64,000 nucleotides of DNA from the NCBI RefSeq assembly GCF_002967765.1, contig NZ_PUHY01000005.1:62001-126000 (forward strand), in the 5' to 3' direction. Origin of the DNA: Blastopirellula marina. GTDB lineage: Bacteria; Planctomycetota; Planctomycetia; Pirellulales; Pirellulaceae. Below, piece by piece: positions 9,528 to 18,706 of the stretch (within the stretch, counting starts at the first letter, position 1; each line of letters begins with the position of its first letter). The notes beneath the pieces are model-generated. The model searched no databases. It was not told the origin of the DNA and worked only from the letters and a program-made list of their open reading frames with translations. A program made the position numbers and the translations under genes.

Positions 9528-9560
9528 CCCCTCGCCCCTTACGGGAAGAGGGTTAGGGTG
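9528..9560 (+). repeat. REP-like palindromic repeat, copy 2 (diverged)
   Basis: Same element as at 9006, with the centre changed to CCCCTTACGGGAAG and then AGGGTTAGGGTGA. It lies between the small ADP-ribosyl-like gene and the second nucleotidyltransferase, so both gaps of this cluster carry one copy. Confidence 0.65.
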
Positions 9561-9641
9561 AAACGGTTAAGCAGTTCTCAGCGTTCATCAACAACTCTCG
9601 CTGAATACTGATAACTTCCAACGAGAAAAATAAACCATCCC

Positions 9642-10397
9642 ATGAACTACGATCCACGTCTGCAACAACACGTTGACCAGCATCCTTACCCGCTGTTGTT
9701 CGCTACGATCAGCGGGGCGCATCTATATGGCTTTCCATCGCCTGATTCGGACTTCGATCTGCGAGGTGTGCATGTGCTGCCTCTGCCGGAAGTGGTTGGT
9801 TTGAAGACCGGTCGCGAGACGGTTGAGAAGACTGGCTTTTACGATGGGCTGGAGCTCGACCTGGTAACGCACGATGTGAAGAAGTTCTGCGGGCTGATGC
9901 TGAAGAAGAACGGGTACGTGCTGGAGCAAGTTCTTTCGCCTCTGGTTGTGCTGACTTCGCCGGAGCATGCCCGCTTGCGAGAACTGGCGGTGGACTGCGT
10001 GACGAAGCATCATGCGCACCATTACCTCGGGTTCGCGACGACGCAGTGGAAGTTGTTCGCGAAGGAAGAGCCGCCGCGCGTCAAACCGCTGCTGTACGTC
10101 TATCGCGTATTGCTAACCGGGATCCATCTGATGCGGACGGGCGAAGTCGAAGCGAACCTCGTGCGCCTGAACGAAACATTCCGCCTGCCGCAACTGCCAG
10201 AGCTAATCGAAAGGAAGCTTGTGGGCCCAGAGAAAGGCATGCTCGAAGCGGCCGACGTGGCATTCCACCACCGCGAGTACGAGCGCCTGGTAGCAAAGTT
10301 GGAGACCGCTTATGCCGAGAGCAAATTGCCAGAGACTGCCACGGCGGCCGATGGGCTGAATGAGCTTTTGATTGAAGTGAGGACTGCGTCGAAGTGA
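9642..10397 (+). CDS. Second RlaP/YcgL-like nucleotidyltransferase (COG3541)
   Basis: This 251-residue protein begins almost directly with the nucleotidyltransferase core: S-G-A-H-L-Y-G-F-x-S-P-D-S-D-F-D-L-R-G near residues 24-42. It shares with the first cluster member a V-L-E-Q-V-L-S-P-L segment and a Y-R-V-L-L-T-G-I-H-L-M-R-T-G-E-V helix, so the two are distant paralogues. It lacks the ~90-residue N-terminal extension of the other copy. Pol-beta enzymes of this type transfer nucleotides to RNA, protein or small molecules; the target is unknown. Co-orientation with the two preceding genes suggests a joint function. Confidence 0.82.
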   Translation: MNYDPRLQQHVDQHPYPLLFATISGAHLYGFPSPDSDFDLRGVHVLPLPEVVGLKTGRETVEKTGFYDGLELDLVTHDVKKFCGLMLKKNGYVLEQVLSPLVVLTSPEHARLRELAVDCVTKHHAHHYLGFATTQWKLFAKEEPPRVKPLLYVYRVLLTGIHLMRTGEVEANLVRLNETFRLPQLPELIERKLVGPEKGMLEAADVAFHHREYERLVAKLETAYAESKLPETATAADGLNELLIEVRTASK

Positions 10398-11038
10398 GAT
10401 TGCTTCTGAAGTTCAGCCTGTAGGGATGAGTTTCTGTAGGGTGCGTCTCGACGCATCCAGCGGAACAGACTTCGCGGCGGAAAACTTGCATAACCCAAAC
10501 TTCTAGCGATCTGCCTGATCAAACAGCGGAAAAGGCAAGGAAAGCATCGCAATGCGAACAATAATCGCAAGCTAGATCGTCGACATCCCTGCGGAATTCA
10601 ATGGCCTGTCAACGAGTTCGTGTGCGTTTGCCCTGCCGCTGTCGTGTCGATTTAACCAGTTCTACCTTGGTTTCTTAAGATCTCTCGATACTACGACGGA
10701 TTCCAATACTGCAGGAAATTCTCCGTTTAGATCTTTACATTGTTGTAGTGCATCGAAACTATCCTCATCTTCTCTGTCTTCACTAGATCGAATTGTATAG
10801 ATACCTCCCTGGAATTTGGCCCGACTGATGTACTCGCAAGAGAGGGTGGATTAGCATAGAGTCTTCTAGGCTGGCGCCATTGCAGTTCTTGTTTTATTGG
10901 TCAAATTCGAGAATCTGTCCATTGGCTCGGGAGACGAATCGTTATTCTCTTCCTCGGTTGTTTTCGTGCGGATCAGACCACATACCAACACCGTTTAACG
11001 TCCACTCCTTCTAGGTACTTGCATTCATCGCTTTCTCC
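10398..11038. other. Intergenic stretch without a gene
   Basis: About 640 bases separate the nucleotidyltransferase cluster and the acyltransferase. A small perfect hairpin (TGCGTC, two-base loop, GACGCA, 10442-10455) 45 bases after the preceding stop could help end transcription, although no T-run follows. No gene was recognised in the rest. Confidence 0.45.
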
Positions 11039-12946
11039 ATGGAATACCAACGCGAAATTGATGGCTTAAGAGCCGTGGCCGTGGTTGCAGTTCTGTTGTT
11101 TCACGCTGGTGCTCCTGGTTTCAGTGGCGGATTCGTCGGTGTTGATATCTTTTTTGTGATCAGCGGATATCTGATCACCGGTATCATCATGCGGGATCTT
11201 AGGCAAAGTTCGTTCTCGATCACGAGCTTCTATGAACGACGAGCACGTCGAATCCTGCCAGCGCTTTATTGCATGATATTCGCTACGATTCCCGTGTCGT
11301 ACTACATGATGATGCCAAGCCAGTTGCAGGACTTTTCGCAAAGTCTCGTCGCTGTTTCCGTCTTTTGCGCGAACATCTTCTTCTATCTCAAAAGTGGCTA
11401 CTTTGAACCGAACAGCGAGCTGAGCCCGTTGCTGCACACTTGGAGTCTAGCGGTTGAGGAACAGTACTATTTTATCTTTCCTGTCTTTCTGGTGATTGTG
11501 CATTATTGGCTTCGTAAGGCACTGATACCGTTAATCGTGTTGTTGGGAGTCGCCAGTTTCGCATTGGCCCAGGCACAACTCAACTACGATCCGGCCGCAA
11601 GTTTCTTTTTGCCCTTGGGTAGAGCTTGGGAATTGATGATTGGGGCTCTTTTGAGTTTTCTGCCTAGGTTTAAGCAGCGGTCGGGGTTTCAGTGGGAGTT
11701 AGGAGCGGGACTGGGCGCTTTGTTGATGATCATATCGATTAATCAACTTACTGCAGAAATGCCCTTTCCTGGCCTGTTAGCAATCCCCGCTACGCTAGGC
11801 GCCGCAATGGCAATTTACTGTGCGTCTCCTAACAATCTCACCGGTAAGGTGTTGGGAAGCCCATTGTTCGTTGGACTGGGGCTCATCAGTTACAGTACCT
11901 ATCTATGGCATCACCCTCTATTTGCGGCCGTGCGGGTTTATTACATTAGCGAACCTCCTTTGGGGCTCTTCATCGCATTGGTAATTGTTTCGATCGGACT
12001 TGGTTATCTCAGTTGGCGTTACATTGAAAAACCATTTCGGAATAAGGAGCTCGTTTCGCGAAAGCAGCTTGCCGTTTACTGCGCATTGCCGATTGTTTCG
12101 GTTTGTGTACTAGGATTGATCGGGGATCGAACCGATGGATTTGCGAAAATGAAATACAATCAAGCCGGGCCATTGTTTCGCGATTTTGACGAACGCTTGG
12201 CTCAGCTTTCCCGTGAAAGACATAAGGCTTGGAAAGAAATCTTGGCGGAATCAGCTGAGCAATTCTCGGGTAACAACTCGCAAGAACGCGTATTAGTGGT
12301 AGGCGATTCACGAGGAGAGGATCTGTATGTTTCGCTAAAGCTCAATGAGAGCTCTTTTCCTCAGACAGAGTTTCGCTACCAGCGTCTAGACGATCTGTGC
12401 TTTTCCACGCTCAAAAATTCGCAATCACTTTCCGGCGGTAAATGCCGTAAAGAGGCAGAAGAATTTCTTAAGCGTATTCAAGTTGAATCGCCAGACATAA
12501 TTCTAATCTCCTGCGGTTGGCAATTGGGTAGTGCTGAAAATCTGGAGACCCTACTTGATTGGTGCGGTGGTGCCGATGTGGTGGTTTTTGGCAACGCTTC
12601 ATTTAACGAGATCAACTCTCTTTTTTTTGCGATTTCGAGCCGCAACATTCCAAGAGAAGATTGGCCTGACTTCTTCGCACAAAACATTCATATCCGAAGC
12701 AAAGACGCCTCGCTCCAAGTCCAAAAAGTCACGATACAACGTGGCATTCCATTCGTAGACGTTTATCGCATGTTTGAGATTGACCCTTCATCTAACGCGG
12801 GTAGGATGGCATTCAATCTGATGACCGAAGAGGGCGACCCTCTTATCATTGATCAAACTCACCTCACCGTGGAGGGAGCAAAGCGGTTCGGCAGTTTTAT
12901 CGCAAAGGTAAATCCCTTAAGGATGTCTCGTCGTCCAAATCATTGA
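11039..12946 (+). CDS. Membrane acyltransferase 3 (OafA/YrhL-type) with SGNH domain
   Basis: The 635-residue protein opens with Y-x-R-E-I-D-G-L-R-A-V-A-V, the hallmark of acyltransferase family 3, and continues with about ten hydrophobic segments to residue ~370. Within this part, H-T-W-S-L-A-V-E-E-Q-Y-Y-F is the conserved catalytic-loop region. The C-terminal ~230 residues form an extracytoplasmic SGNH/GDSL-like domain with V-V-G-D-S-R (nucleophile Ser) and a late D-Q-T-H (Asp-His). This two-domain form O-acetylates surface polysaccharides or O-antigen in well-studied relatives. It stands alone, so the acceptor glycan is not indicated by neighbours. Confidence 0.92.
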   Translation: MEYQREIDGLRAVAVVAVLLFHAGAPGFSGGFVGVDIFFVISGYLITGIIMRDLRQSSFSITSFYERRARRILPALYCMIFATIPVSYYMMMPSQLQDFSQSLVAVSVFCANIFFYLKSGYFEPNSELSPLLHTWSLAVEEQYYFIFPVFLVIVHYWLRKALIPLIVLLGVASFALAQAQLNYDPAASFFLPLGRAWELMIGALLSFLPRFKQRSGFQWELGAGLGALLMIISINQLTAEMPFPGLLAIPATLGAAMAIYCASPNNLTGKVLGSPLFVGLGLISYSTYLWHHPLFAAVRVYYISEPPLGLFIALVIVSIGLGYLSWRYIEKPFRNKELVSRKQLAVYCALPIVSVCVLGLIGDRTDGFAKMKYNQAGPLFRDFDERLAQLSRERHKAWKEILAESAEQFSGNNSQERVLVVGDSRGEDLYVSLKLNESSFPQTEFRYQRLDDLCFSTLKNSQSLSGGKCRKEAEEFLKRIQVESPDIILISCGWQLGSAENLETLLDWCGGADVVVFGNASFNEINSLFFAISSRNIPREDWPDFFAQNIHIRSKDASLQVQKVTIQRGIPFVDVYRMFEIDPSSNAGRMAFNLMTEEGDPLIIDQTHLTVEGAKRFGSFIAKVNPLRMSRRPNH

Positions 12947-13229
12947 TCGATCCGGGCAAAACGACCGACATCTGAGCCAGTAAACCAAGCCTTTGACGTT
13001 CACCCCCAACTTGATCCAGTTGGCATTTTCGGATCTCAGGAGCTTATCTCCGTGAGTTCTGGAAAGAAAGTCGCACGAATTCTCGTGCTGCACGGTGGCC
13101 TACGACACGATACAAATGCGATTCATTGTAGTCCTTTCGCTTTGCTACCCCCTTGGAAAACTTACTATTATCAGACCGCCATTCGACCAGGATTGCCCGA
13201 GGCTCTACTGCTTGCCAGATAGGAGCATT

Positions 13230-13679
13230 CTACTTCGTGGTTAATGCGATCACGCCCATGTCGATTGGTTGATCGCCGCTAACGTCGAGGGTGATGGGGG
13301 TTTTGTCTGGCTTAGCGTAGCGGTTTTTTAGTTTGTCGGGGCCGACGAAGCTGGCGGAGACGGGGTTGAATTTGCCCCAGAAGAAGGTGATCTGGTATTT
13401 ACCGGCTGGGATGCCGTCTCCTTCTTCGTAGGTGGAGAAAGCGAAGGTTCCTTCCGGCGTGGTCAGGGCCTGGGTGATGGAAGGATGCTCGGCGTCGAGA
13501 CCTCCTTCAGGATGACATTCGATCACGATCGGGCTGCCTGGCGGTTGGCCGTCGACGGTTACGGTGCCGGTGACTTTGGTGGTGGGCTTGGCGTAGTATT
13601 GGTGCTCGTTGGCAGTACACCCGAGGCCGGACGACAGTATCGCCAGGCCGACAAAACAAAGTAGCCGTCGTCGACTCAT
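13230..13679 (-). CDS. Planctomycete lipoprotein with carboxypeptidase-regulatory-like fold
   Basis: The ATG at 13679 is chosen over an in-frame extension to 13793 because AAGGAAGG precedes it and it opens a lipoprotein signal: R-R-R, a hydrophobic core and L-G-C at residues 19-21. The 149-residue product has a V-T-G-T-V-T-V-D-G-Q-P strand and a P-x-G-K-Y-x-I-T-F strand, the pattern of the beta-sandwich carboxypeptidase-regulatory-like domain. It begins 19 bases after the DUF1559 gene, a pairing seen very commonly in planctomycetes, and is surely in its operon. It is presumably a periplasmic lipoprotein of unknown role. Confidence 0.88.
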   Translation of the reverse strand: MSRRRLLCFVGLAILSSGLGCTANEHQYYAKPTTKVTGTVTVDGQPPGSPIVIECHPEGGLDAEHPSITQALTTPEGTFAFSTYEEGDGIPAGKYQITFFWGKFNPVSASFVGPDKLKNRYAKPDKTPITLDVSGDQPIDMGVIALTTK

Positions 13680-13698
13680 GCGTGTCCCTTCCTTGCGG

Positions 13699-14730
13699 TT
13701 AGTTGTTCGCGATGACTTCGCCGTTCTTGGCGGTGATCTGCGAGGCGAACGTGTGCGCGGCGACGTTCGACGAAATGAATTGTGCCGAGCCATCGGCCAT
13801 CAAGAATTCTGCCCCACCAGGATGCATCGAAAGGAAACCTCGTGAGCGAATGTTCGAGCAATTGATCGCACACGGGCCACCGCCGGAGGTGTACGAACCA
13901 TCGTACAGCGAACCTTTCACCCATTGTTCGCCGTTGAGCACGTCACCCCAAGCACCACCCTGCGTCGAGCCGAGTAAGGAGGTCAGTGTGGCATCGATCT
14001 GGCGTTTCTTATACACGTTTGATCCACCCAGGCGTTCGCCGATCAGGTAAGTATTGGATGTGCCGTCCTGGATATCGGCCATGCGAGACGCTTTGCCAGC
14101 GGCTCCGTAACCGGTATTCACCAGCGCGCCACTGCGATCACTTTGACCAACGCCTGAGTAAGCCAGCGTCGAGAAATCACCGAATACGCCGGAGGTCGCA
14201 CTGTAGTCGCTGCGGGCTGCCGTCCAGGTTAAGTCCAGCGGTGGAATTCCACTGGCCATCGCTCCTTGGGGGATTAAGTAATCATGCTTCTCCGCTTCGG
14301 GGGCGGAGGGGCACATGAACACGTTGACCGGTGTGGCGATCGCAGCCATGTTCGAGTTGACCGAGGCGGCCGGGTAGCCCAGCGAGGTTGCTTCGTTGAA
14401 TGCAGGAACCTTCGGATCGATTGCGTCGGAGAGGTTGCCTTGCTCCAGGAACGGCAAGATCTGAATGCCCCAACTCGAAGCGTTCATGTCGGCGGTAAAG
14501 TTCCAGCTGAAAGGGAACGAACCGAATGTGTCGTGGTAGTTGTGGAACGCCAGGCCAAGCTGCTTGCAGTTGTTCGAGCACTGCATCCGCCGGGCAGCCT
14601 CGCGAGCTTGCTGAACCGCCGGCAACAGCAGCGAGATCAAGACACCAATGATGGCAATCACCACCAACAATTCAACCAGTGTGAATGCCTGTTTCCGATC
14701 GGTAGCGACGCGTCGTGCTGGGGAACTCAT
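13699..14730 (-). CDS. DUF1559 protein with type IV pilin-like N-terminus
   Basis: The 343-residue protein starts with a short basic leader and the prepilin cleavage/methylation motif Q-A-F-T-L-V-E-L-L-V-V-I-A-I-I, then A-V-Q-Q-A-R-E-A-A-R-R and C-x-N-N-x-K-Q-L-G-L-A. The C-terminal part has S-M-H-P-G-G-A and M-A-D-G-S-A-x-F-I, all standard for DUF1559. Planctomycetes encode many such proteins. They are probably processed by a prepilin peptidase and exported by a type II/IV-pilus-like machinery, and individual functions are unknown. AAGGA lies upstream of the ATG. The lipoprotein gene follows after 19 bases. Confidence 0.93.
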   Translation of the reverse strand: MSSPARRVATDRKQAFTLVELLVVIAIIGVLISLLLPAVQQAREAARRMQCSNNCKQLGLAFHNYHDTFGSFPFSWNFTADMNASSWGIQILPFLEQGNLSDAIDPKVPAFNEATSLGYPAASVNSNMAAIATPVNVFMCPSAPEAEKHDYLIPQGAMASGIPPLDLTWTAARSDYSATSGVFGDFSTLAYSGVGQSDRSGALVNTGYGAAGKASRMADIQDGTSNTYLIGERLGGSNVYKKRQIDATLTSLLGSTQGGAWGDVLNGEQWVKGSLYDGSYTSGGGPCAINCSNIRSRGFLSMHPGGAEFLMADGSAQFISSNVAAHTFASQITAKNGEVIANN

Positions 14731-14917
14731 GAGAGCACCATTCCTTAGAAGAGAAGAGATCGATTCGACCCGAGTGATCCAGAAAAGCCAGCTAATAGTT
14801 TGTCAGTAACCTTATGAGAATCTCATTTCGCTGAGATTAAGTTCGTATGTGGTATTTTCGGTCGATGGAAACTGATTGTAGGAAGAGAAGTCAATTTGAA
14901 AAGACAGATCAGCCGCC

Positions 14918-15356
14918 GCCGATCCTTAAGATAACCCCTAGCTGCCAAGATTGTTACCGTTTCACAGGGAATAAATTGGCGGTTTGCCAGAAACGAATGC
15001 GATTTCACGGGTGATCAATTTTGTTGATCGAAGTTCATAGAATCCTCATATTAGATGGGCCGTCGAAGGTGACTGGATACGCGTTTGGTTGAGGTTGGGG
15101 TGAATGATGAAGCCAAGTTCCCGTGTGGGCATATTCTGGTCACTTGCGATTGTCCTGATCGGTACCGACTCCCCTGCTCTGCTGGCACAACAAGCGGATC
15201 GTGATCTGTTGGAAGCGATCGAAGTGGCGGGGCGAAGACAGGCTCACGAGATTCAATCGGCCCGCGTTGTTTTCAAGTACCGTAATGGTGGTGCGCGAGA
15301 GCAACTATCGGGACCAAAGGTCGACGCAGCCATCGAAAAACTGCGTCGCGCGATGG
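14918..15356 (+). repeat. 439-bp duplicated block, left copy
   Basis: This segment (promoter region plus the first 84 codons of a secreted-protein gene) matches 20762-21200 base for base in register, without gaps and with roughly a dozen mismatches by eye. The right border at 15356 is where the coding sequence switches to IS4-type transposase sequence. In the other copy the left border coincides with an IS terminus at 20761. Confidence 0.92.
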
Positions 15357-15847
15357 TTCGCAAAGAAATCCATTGCCACTTAATCGGCTACAACATTGTC
15401 GGCGCGGCCATGATCGGGTCGGCACTCAAATCCCAACGCCGTCCGAACAGGCTAAGTTTTACCGGATCCCTGCAAGCGAGCGAAGAGTTCGCGGCCTACC
15501 TTAGTCGACGCTCTGGCCGCTATTGCGAACAGTGGGAATGCTTGCTGCGAACAATCGCCAAGTTGACGGTAGGCAATCGCTCTAATCGCAAAGAATCACG
15601 CCAGATCAAACGCGGCCCGAAACCGTACCGAGCTACTGCAGTCAGCCCGAAAGTCGATCAGGATCCAGGAGGCTACAACGAGTTAGAGATTAAGCTCGTG
15701 CCATTCAATCCTGACCCCTTTTCTTTCCCAAGAAGCACTTGCCAGATTGTCGCAAATTACCCATCATGGCGCAATCGCCGTGAGGCTTGTTCCGACATCA
15801 ATTCCTGCGCTAGTGAAGACAATTTTGATGCGATGTTGTACTCATAA
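15104..15847 (+). pseudogene. Chimeric ORF: 5' part of a duplicated secreted-protein gene fused to an IS4-type transposase tail
   Basis: Residues 1-84 (signal peptide ending L-L-A-Q-Q, then A-I-E-K-L-R-R-A-M) are nearly identical to the intact 324-residue protein at 20948-21922. From residue 85 the frame reads R-K-E-I-x-x-H-L-I-x-Y-N-I, then L-S-F-T-G-S-L-Q and R-K-E-S-R-Q-I-K-R-G-P-K-P-Y. This is the C-terminal signature of IS4-type DDE transposases. The N-terminal two thirds of that transposase and both ends of its IS are absent. The frame then passes through unrecognised sequence and overlaps the start of the LRR pseudogene. It is best read as debris of insertion followed by deletion rather than a functional fusion, although the frame is open and carries an intact promoter region and signal peptide. 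Confidence 0.75.
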
Positions 15848-17291
15848 ATTCGGCCTTCGTGCAATGCTAGCTTTCTGTGCATTGATTGCTACGTGCTTAG
15901 GACTATGGCGTTGGCACATGAAATGGGTAGACAGCCAATGCGACTTAGCAGCGCAAATCACGAGACGTGATGGAAATGTCACATGGGAAACTTGGGGGCC
16001 ATCGTGGATTCATGCGAGTTTCGATAGTCGCTATTTTCAGAGTATCGTCGCTGTTGAATGGCATAGCGTTAATAATCAGGATCTCGAGCTACTTTGCGAT
16101 ATCCCAACGTTAAATAAACTCGACATTGGATAGGCCCCTGTCGACGACGTAGGCCTCCGTCATCTTGCATCACTGCCCATTTCCGAAATTGAAACGATTT
16201 TCTGTGAAAACATCACCGAAGTGGGAGCAAAGTACCTGCAAGATTCGATACACGTTAGACATTTGATGCTTGAAACCCCTAAGGGAACTCTATGGGCCAA
16301 TTCCTTGATCGGACATCCGACCCTATTAAAGTTAGAAGTAAATCGCGGCTTGATGAGTGATGATCAGATGAAAGGCTTGCTGTTAGCGAATACGCTTGAA
16401 TATCTGGAAATAAACTCGGTTCCAATCGGAGACCTGGGGCTTGTTACACCGTTTAACGGAATGATTTTGAAGTCGTTAACGCTTAGAGAAACAAACGTGA
16501 CAACGACTGGTGTCCTTTCAACATTTGGTCCCTCTTGTTTAGAGATCAATTGCGTTCACAATAACAACTGGCATTCGATCGAACTGAAGTGCAGTAGTGA
16601 ACCGTCTGGGCCGTCAATTTCGTGGGGAGGGATTTTGAAACCTAATGTTTGGAAGGACTTACATCACTGCCAAGACATTGAAAAAATCGTTGTTGGGGTG
16701 CCACTTCCGATAATGTCATCCCAACCGTTCGATCTCGATTCACCGCTGCTTGGCGCGGCCCACCCAGCAAGCCGCAATCAAGATATCATTCCCATCGACG
16801 ACCAAGCCATCGAGATAATTTCGAAACTCCCTGCTCTGAAGTCCCTCGTCATCAATGCCGCAGGCAAAGTTTCGTCACAAGGGCTAAATAGCCTTGCAGA
16901 GGAAAGCCAGCTAGAAAACCTTACCCTAAATTGTTGTGGTATTACGGACGATCATATGATCAAAATTGGCGCCATGAGCTTTCTAAAACACTTATCGCTT
17001 GACTACAATCCGATTTCGCATCAAGGACTAAAAGAGTTAACACACTTGCGTGAGCTTCAAACACTAAGTTTAAATACGTGCGAGCGATTGGACGATCGTG
17101 CCGGTATTTCGATCAGTCAACTGCGCAAGCTCCAACGCTTGGAAGCCTTCCATACTGCCATCGGCGATAATGGCATCAAGCAATTGCACGGAATGCCTAA
17201 TTTGATGATAGTTTATATTTCAGGTGAAGGTACAACACACGAGGGAATTCTAGAGCTTCTGAGCTCTTTACCCACGGCTAATGCACACTAA
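15828..17291 (+). pseudogene. Broken copy of the LRR membrane-protein family
   Basis: The start M-x5-K-F-G-L-R and the following F-C-A-L-I-A-x-C-L-G-L-W-R-W-H-M match the anchor of the seven genes at 50-62 kb, as does W-G-P-S-W-I-H. An in-frame TAG at 16131-16133 interrupts the frame where about 85 residues present in the intact relatives are missing. The frame then reopens in the same phase and continues through the middle region (M-S-D-D-Q-M-K-G-L-L-L-A-N) and the C-terminal LRR block. The 3' end is cut by the ISAs1-type element at 17273, which supplies the last few codons and the stop. So it carries a deletion with a nonsense codon and a truncation. Confidence 0.88.
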
Positions 17292-18134
17292 CCCGTTGGC
17301 AGGCCAATGATTTCTGCGAGGAAGTTCACGTTCCAGCCAGCCATGCGTCTTCGCATCACGATGCTTTCCTTGCTTTTCTGCTGCTTGATCAAGCTGATCG
17401 CCATCCGTTTGAGCCATGCCAGGTTCTCGGCCGCGTAGCGGTTTCTGACGCGACTGTCGTCTTCGCGGAACGTCACGTCGAGCGACCAGTGCAACGTGTT
17501 TTCGATCCCCCAGTGACCGCGAACGGCCGAGGCGAATTGCTTCACGCCCAGTCGTAACGAGCTTATATAATATCGTGTATCACTGGTATGTCGTCCGTTT
17601 TCTTCGCTCATCCGAACGGCCACGCCGATCGTTCGCACGCCTTGCCAACGATCGCGGCCAGGCAACTGCTTCGGCCAGCTCATCTGATAGTAAACCAACT
17701 TGTCGACTCGCCCATGCCCACGCGATTCTTCTTCGTGCTTCTGGGCTTTATTAAAGTCTGCGCCAGCAATCTAATAGGGGCAACCAACGGAAGCCCCGGA
17801 TTCGTGACAAATCGGCCAATTATCATGTTGGATTACGGGCGCGGATATCAGTAACGTCCGCGAAATCATTTTCCATGTGCGTTACGATGTAGTTGCGAAC
17901 GTGATCGTGCAGCGTTTCCTGATTCCCTTTGAGGGCCAGCACGAAGTCTCCTGCGCCGTCGATTACCTTCTCGGCGATCACCGCCAACACGCAGATGACC
18001 AACAGATCGCCTAGTAATTGTTTGCGATTGATATGGCAACGCGGATCGTCCAGTTCTTGAAAGTAGTCGAGTCGAAACGACATCATCCTGATCAACCTGG
18101 CGAGGCATCGGCTCTTCCCTACGGCGTGAGACAC
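17288..18134 (-). pseudogene. ISAs1-family transposase remnant, copy A
   Basis: The N-terminal part (17823-18134) reads F-x-E-L-x-D-P-R-C-x-I-N-R-K-Q-L-L-G and V-C-V-L-A-V-I-A, then jumps directly to D-F-V-L-A-L-K-G-N-Q. Roughly 150 residues, including catalytic-core sequence, are thus missing. After T-D-I a 91-bp repeat interrupts the gene. The C-terminal part (from about 17751 down to 17288) resumes with E-E-E-S-R-G-H-G-R-V-D and H-W-G-I-E-N-x-L-H-W-x-L-D-V-x-F. Relative to copy B one T is missing near 17707, which shifts the frame further. It cannot make a functional transposase. Confidence 0.88.
17751..17841 (-). repeat. 91-bp interspersed repeat, copy 1 (inside IS copy A)
   Basis: On the minus strand it runs from CGCCCGTAATCCAAC to a CTGGCGCAGACTTTAA end. 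It matches 19497-19587 (minus) and 30061-30151 (plus) along its whole length. Its insertion splits the transposase frame between T-D-I and A-Q-K-H-E-E-E. One frame of the repeat reads G-R-F-x2-N-P-G-L-P-L-V-A-P. Confidence 0.85.
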
Positions 18135-18232
18135 GGACTTGGAAAAGCATTATCATCGCAGAAAGAGATTGAACGCGCTACCGTAGATTGCCTAAAGTGC
18201 GCGCTGGCCGTGGGGGGCGATGGCCGTGCGCA

Positions 18233-18706
18233 TTACGGCACTTCATATAACCGAAATACCAGTACGCGAATATCATCTCCATTTCCATCATTATCAGTTC
18301 TATTACTTCCAAAGCTGCATATCACCCACTCCTTGTCACTCCTCTTGTAAATCTGAACAGGAGTTCCCCAGGGATCAATGCCATCTACCAAGTCCCAGCA
18401 ACGAGAAGAGCACCATGCACGACTTAAATACCCCTCATCCACCAAGATTTCGACTAACCTACCAATCTTTTCGGTCTCTGAGACGCGATTCCACTGCAGG
18501 TCAAAGTGGTCCTTGTCATAACTACTGACTGCTGAGGCTATTTTGTGAAAATCGTCATGCAGTGCACGCCTGCAATTACCATCGACGCCCTGCTTATGAT
18601 ATAGCATCGAAATAAATAAAATGCACAATATAAATGACGCCATGATAAACACACAGCTAAATGCCTTTGCATAAACAACATGAGGTACAGCATCACGCTT
18701 CGCCAT
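18233..18706 (-). CDS. Membrane-anchored GspG-like (pseudopilin-like) protein
   Basis: The ATG at 18706 has GGAGG six bases upstream and is preferred over an extension to 18730. The 157-residue protein has one N-terminal membrane segment (about residues 13-34, Cys-rich), but no consensus prepilin cleavage site. Its C-terminal third follows the type II secretion major pseudopilin plan: I-D-P-W-G-T-P-V-x-I-Y, then V-I-C-S-F-G-S-N and D-N-D-G-N-G-D-D-I. In GspG that region binds calcium. It lies between two ISAs1 copies without any secretion gene nearby, so it is probably transferred or stranded cargo. Function uncertain. Confidence 0.65.
   Translation of the reverse strand: MAKRDAVPHVVYAKAFSCVFIMASFILCILFISMLYHKQGVDGNCRRALHDDFHKIASAVSSYDKDHFDLQWNRVSETEKIGRLVEILVDEGYLSRAWCSSRCWDLVDGIDPWGTPVQIYKRSDKEWVICSFGSNRTDNDGNGDDIRVLVFRLYEVP

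Larger units (their letters stand above)
17273..18212 (-). mobile_element. Defective ISAs1-family element, copy A (940 bp)
   Basis: The ends are imperfect inverted repeats: CACGGCTAATGCACACT on the left and, read inward from the right, CACGGCCAGCGCGCACT. The body holds an ISAs1-type transposase on the minus strand, broken by an internal deletion and a 91-bp insertion. It cut off the 3' end of the LRR pseudogene. No target-site duplication is visible at its two flanks, so the locus was rearranged after insertion. A near-identical element lies at 19018-19958. Confidence 0.85.

Noticed and set aside
15104-15847. A functional transposase or an intact secreted protein.
   Set aside because: Only the C-terminal part of an IS4-type transposase and only the N-terminal part of the secreted protein are present.
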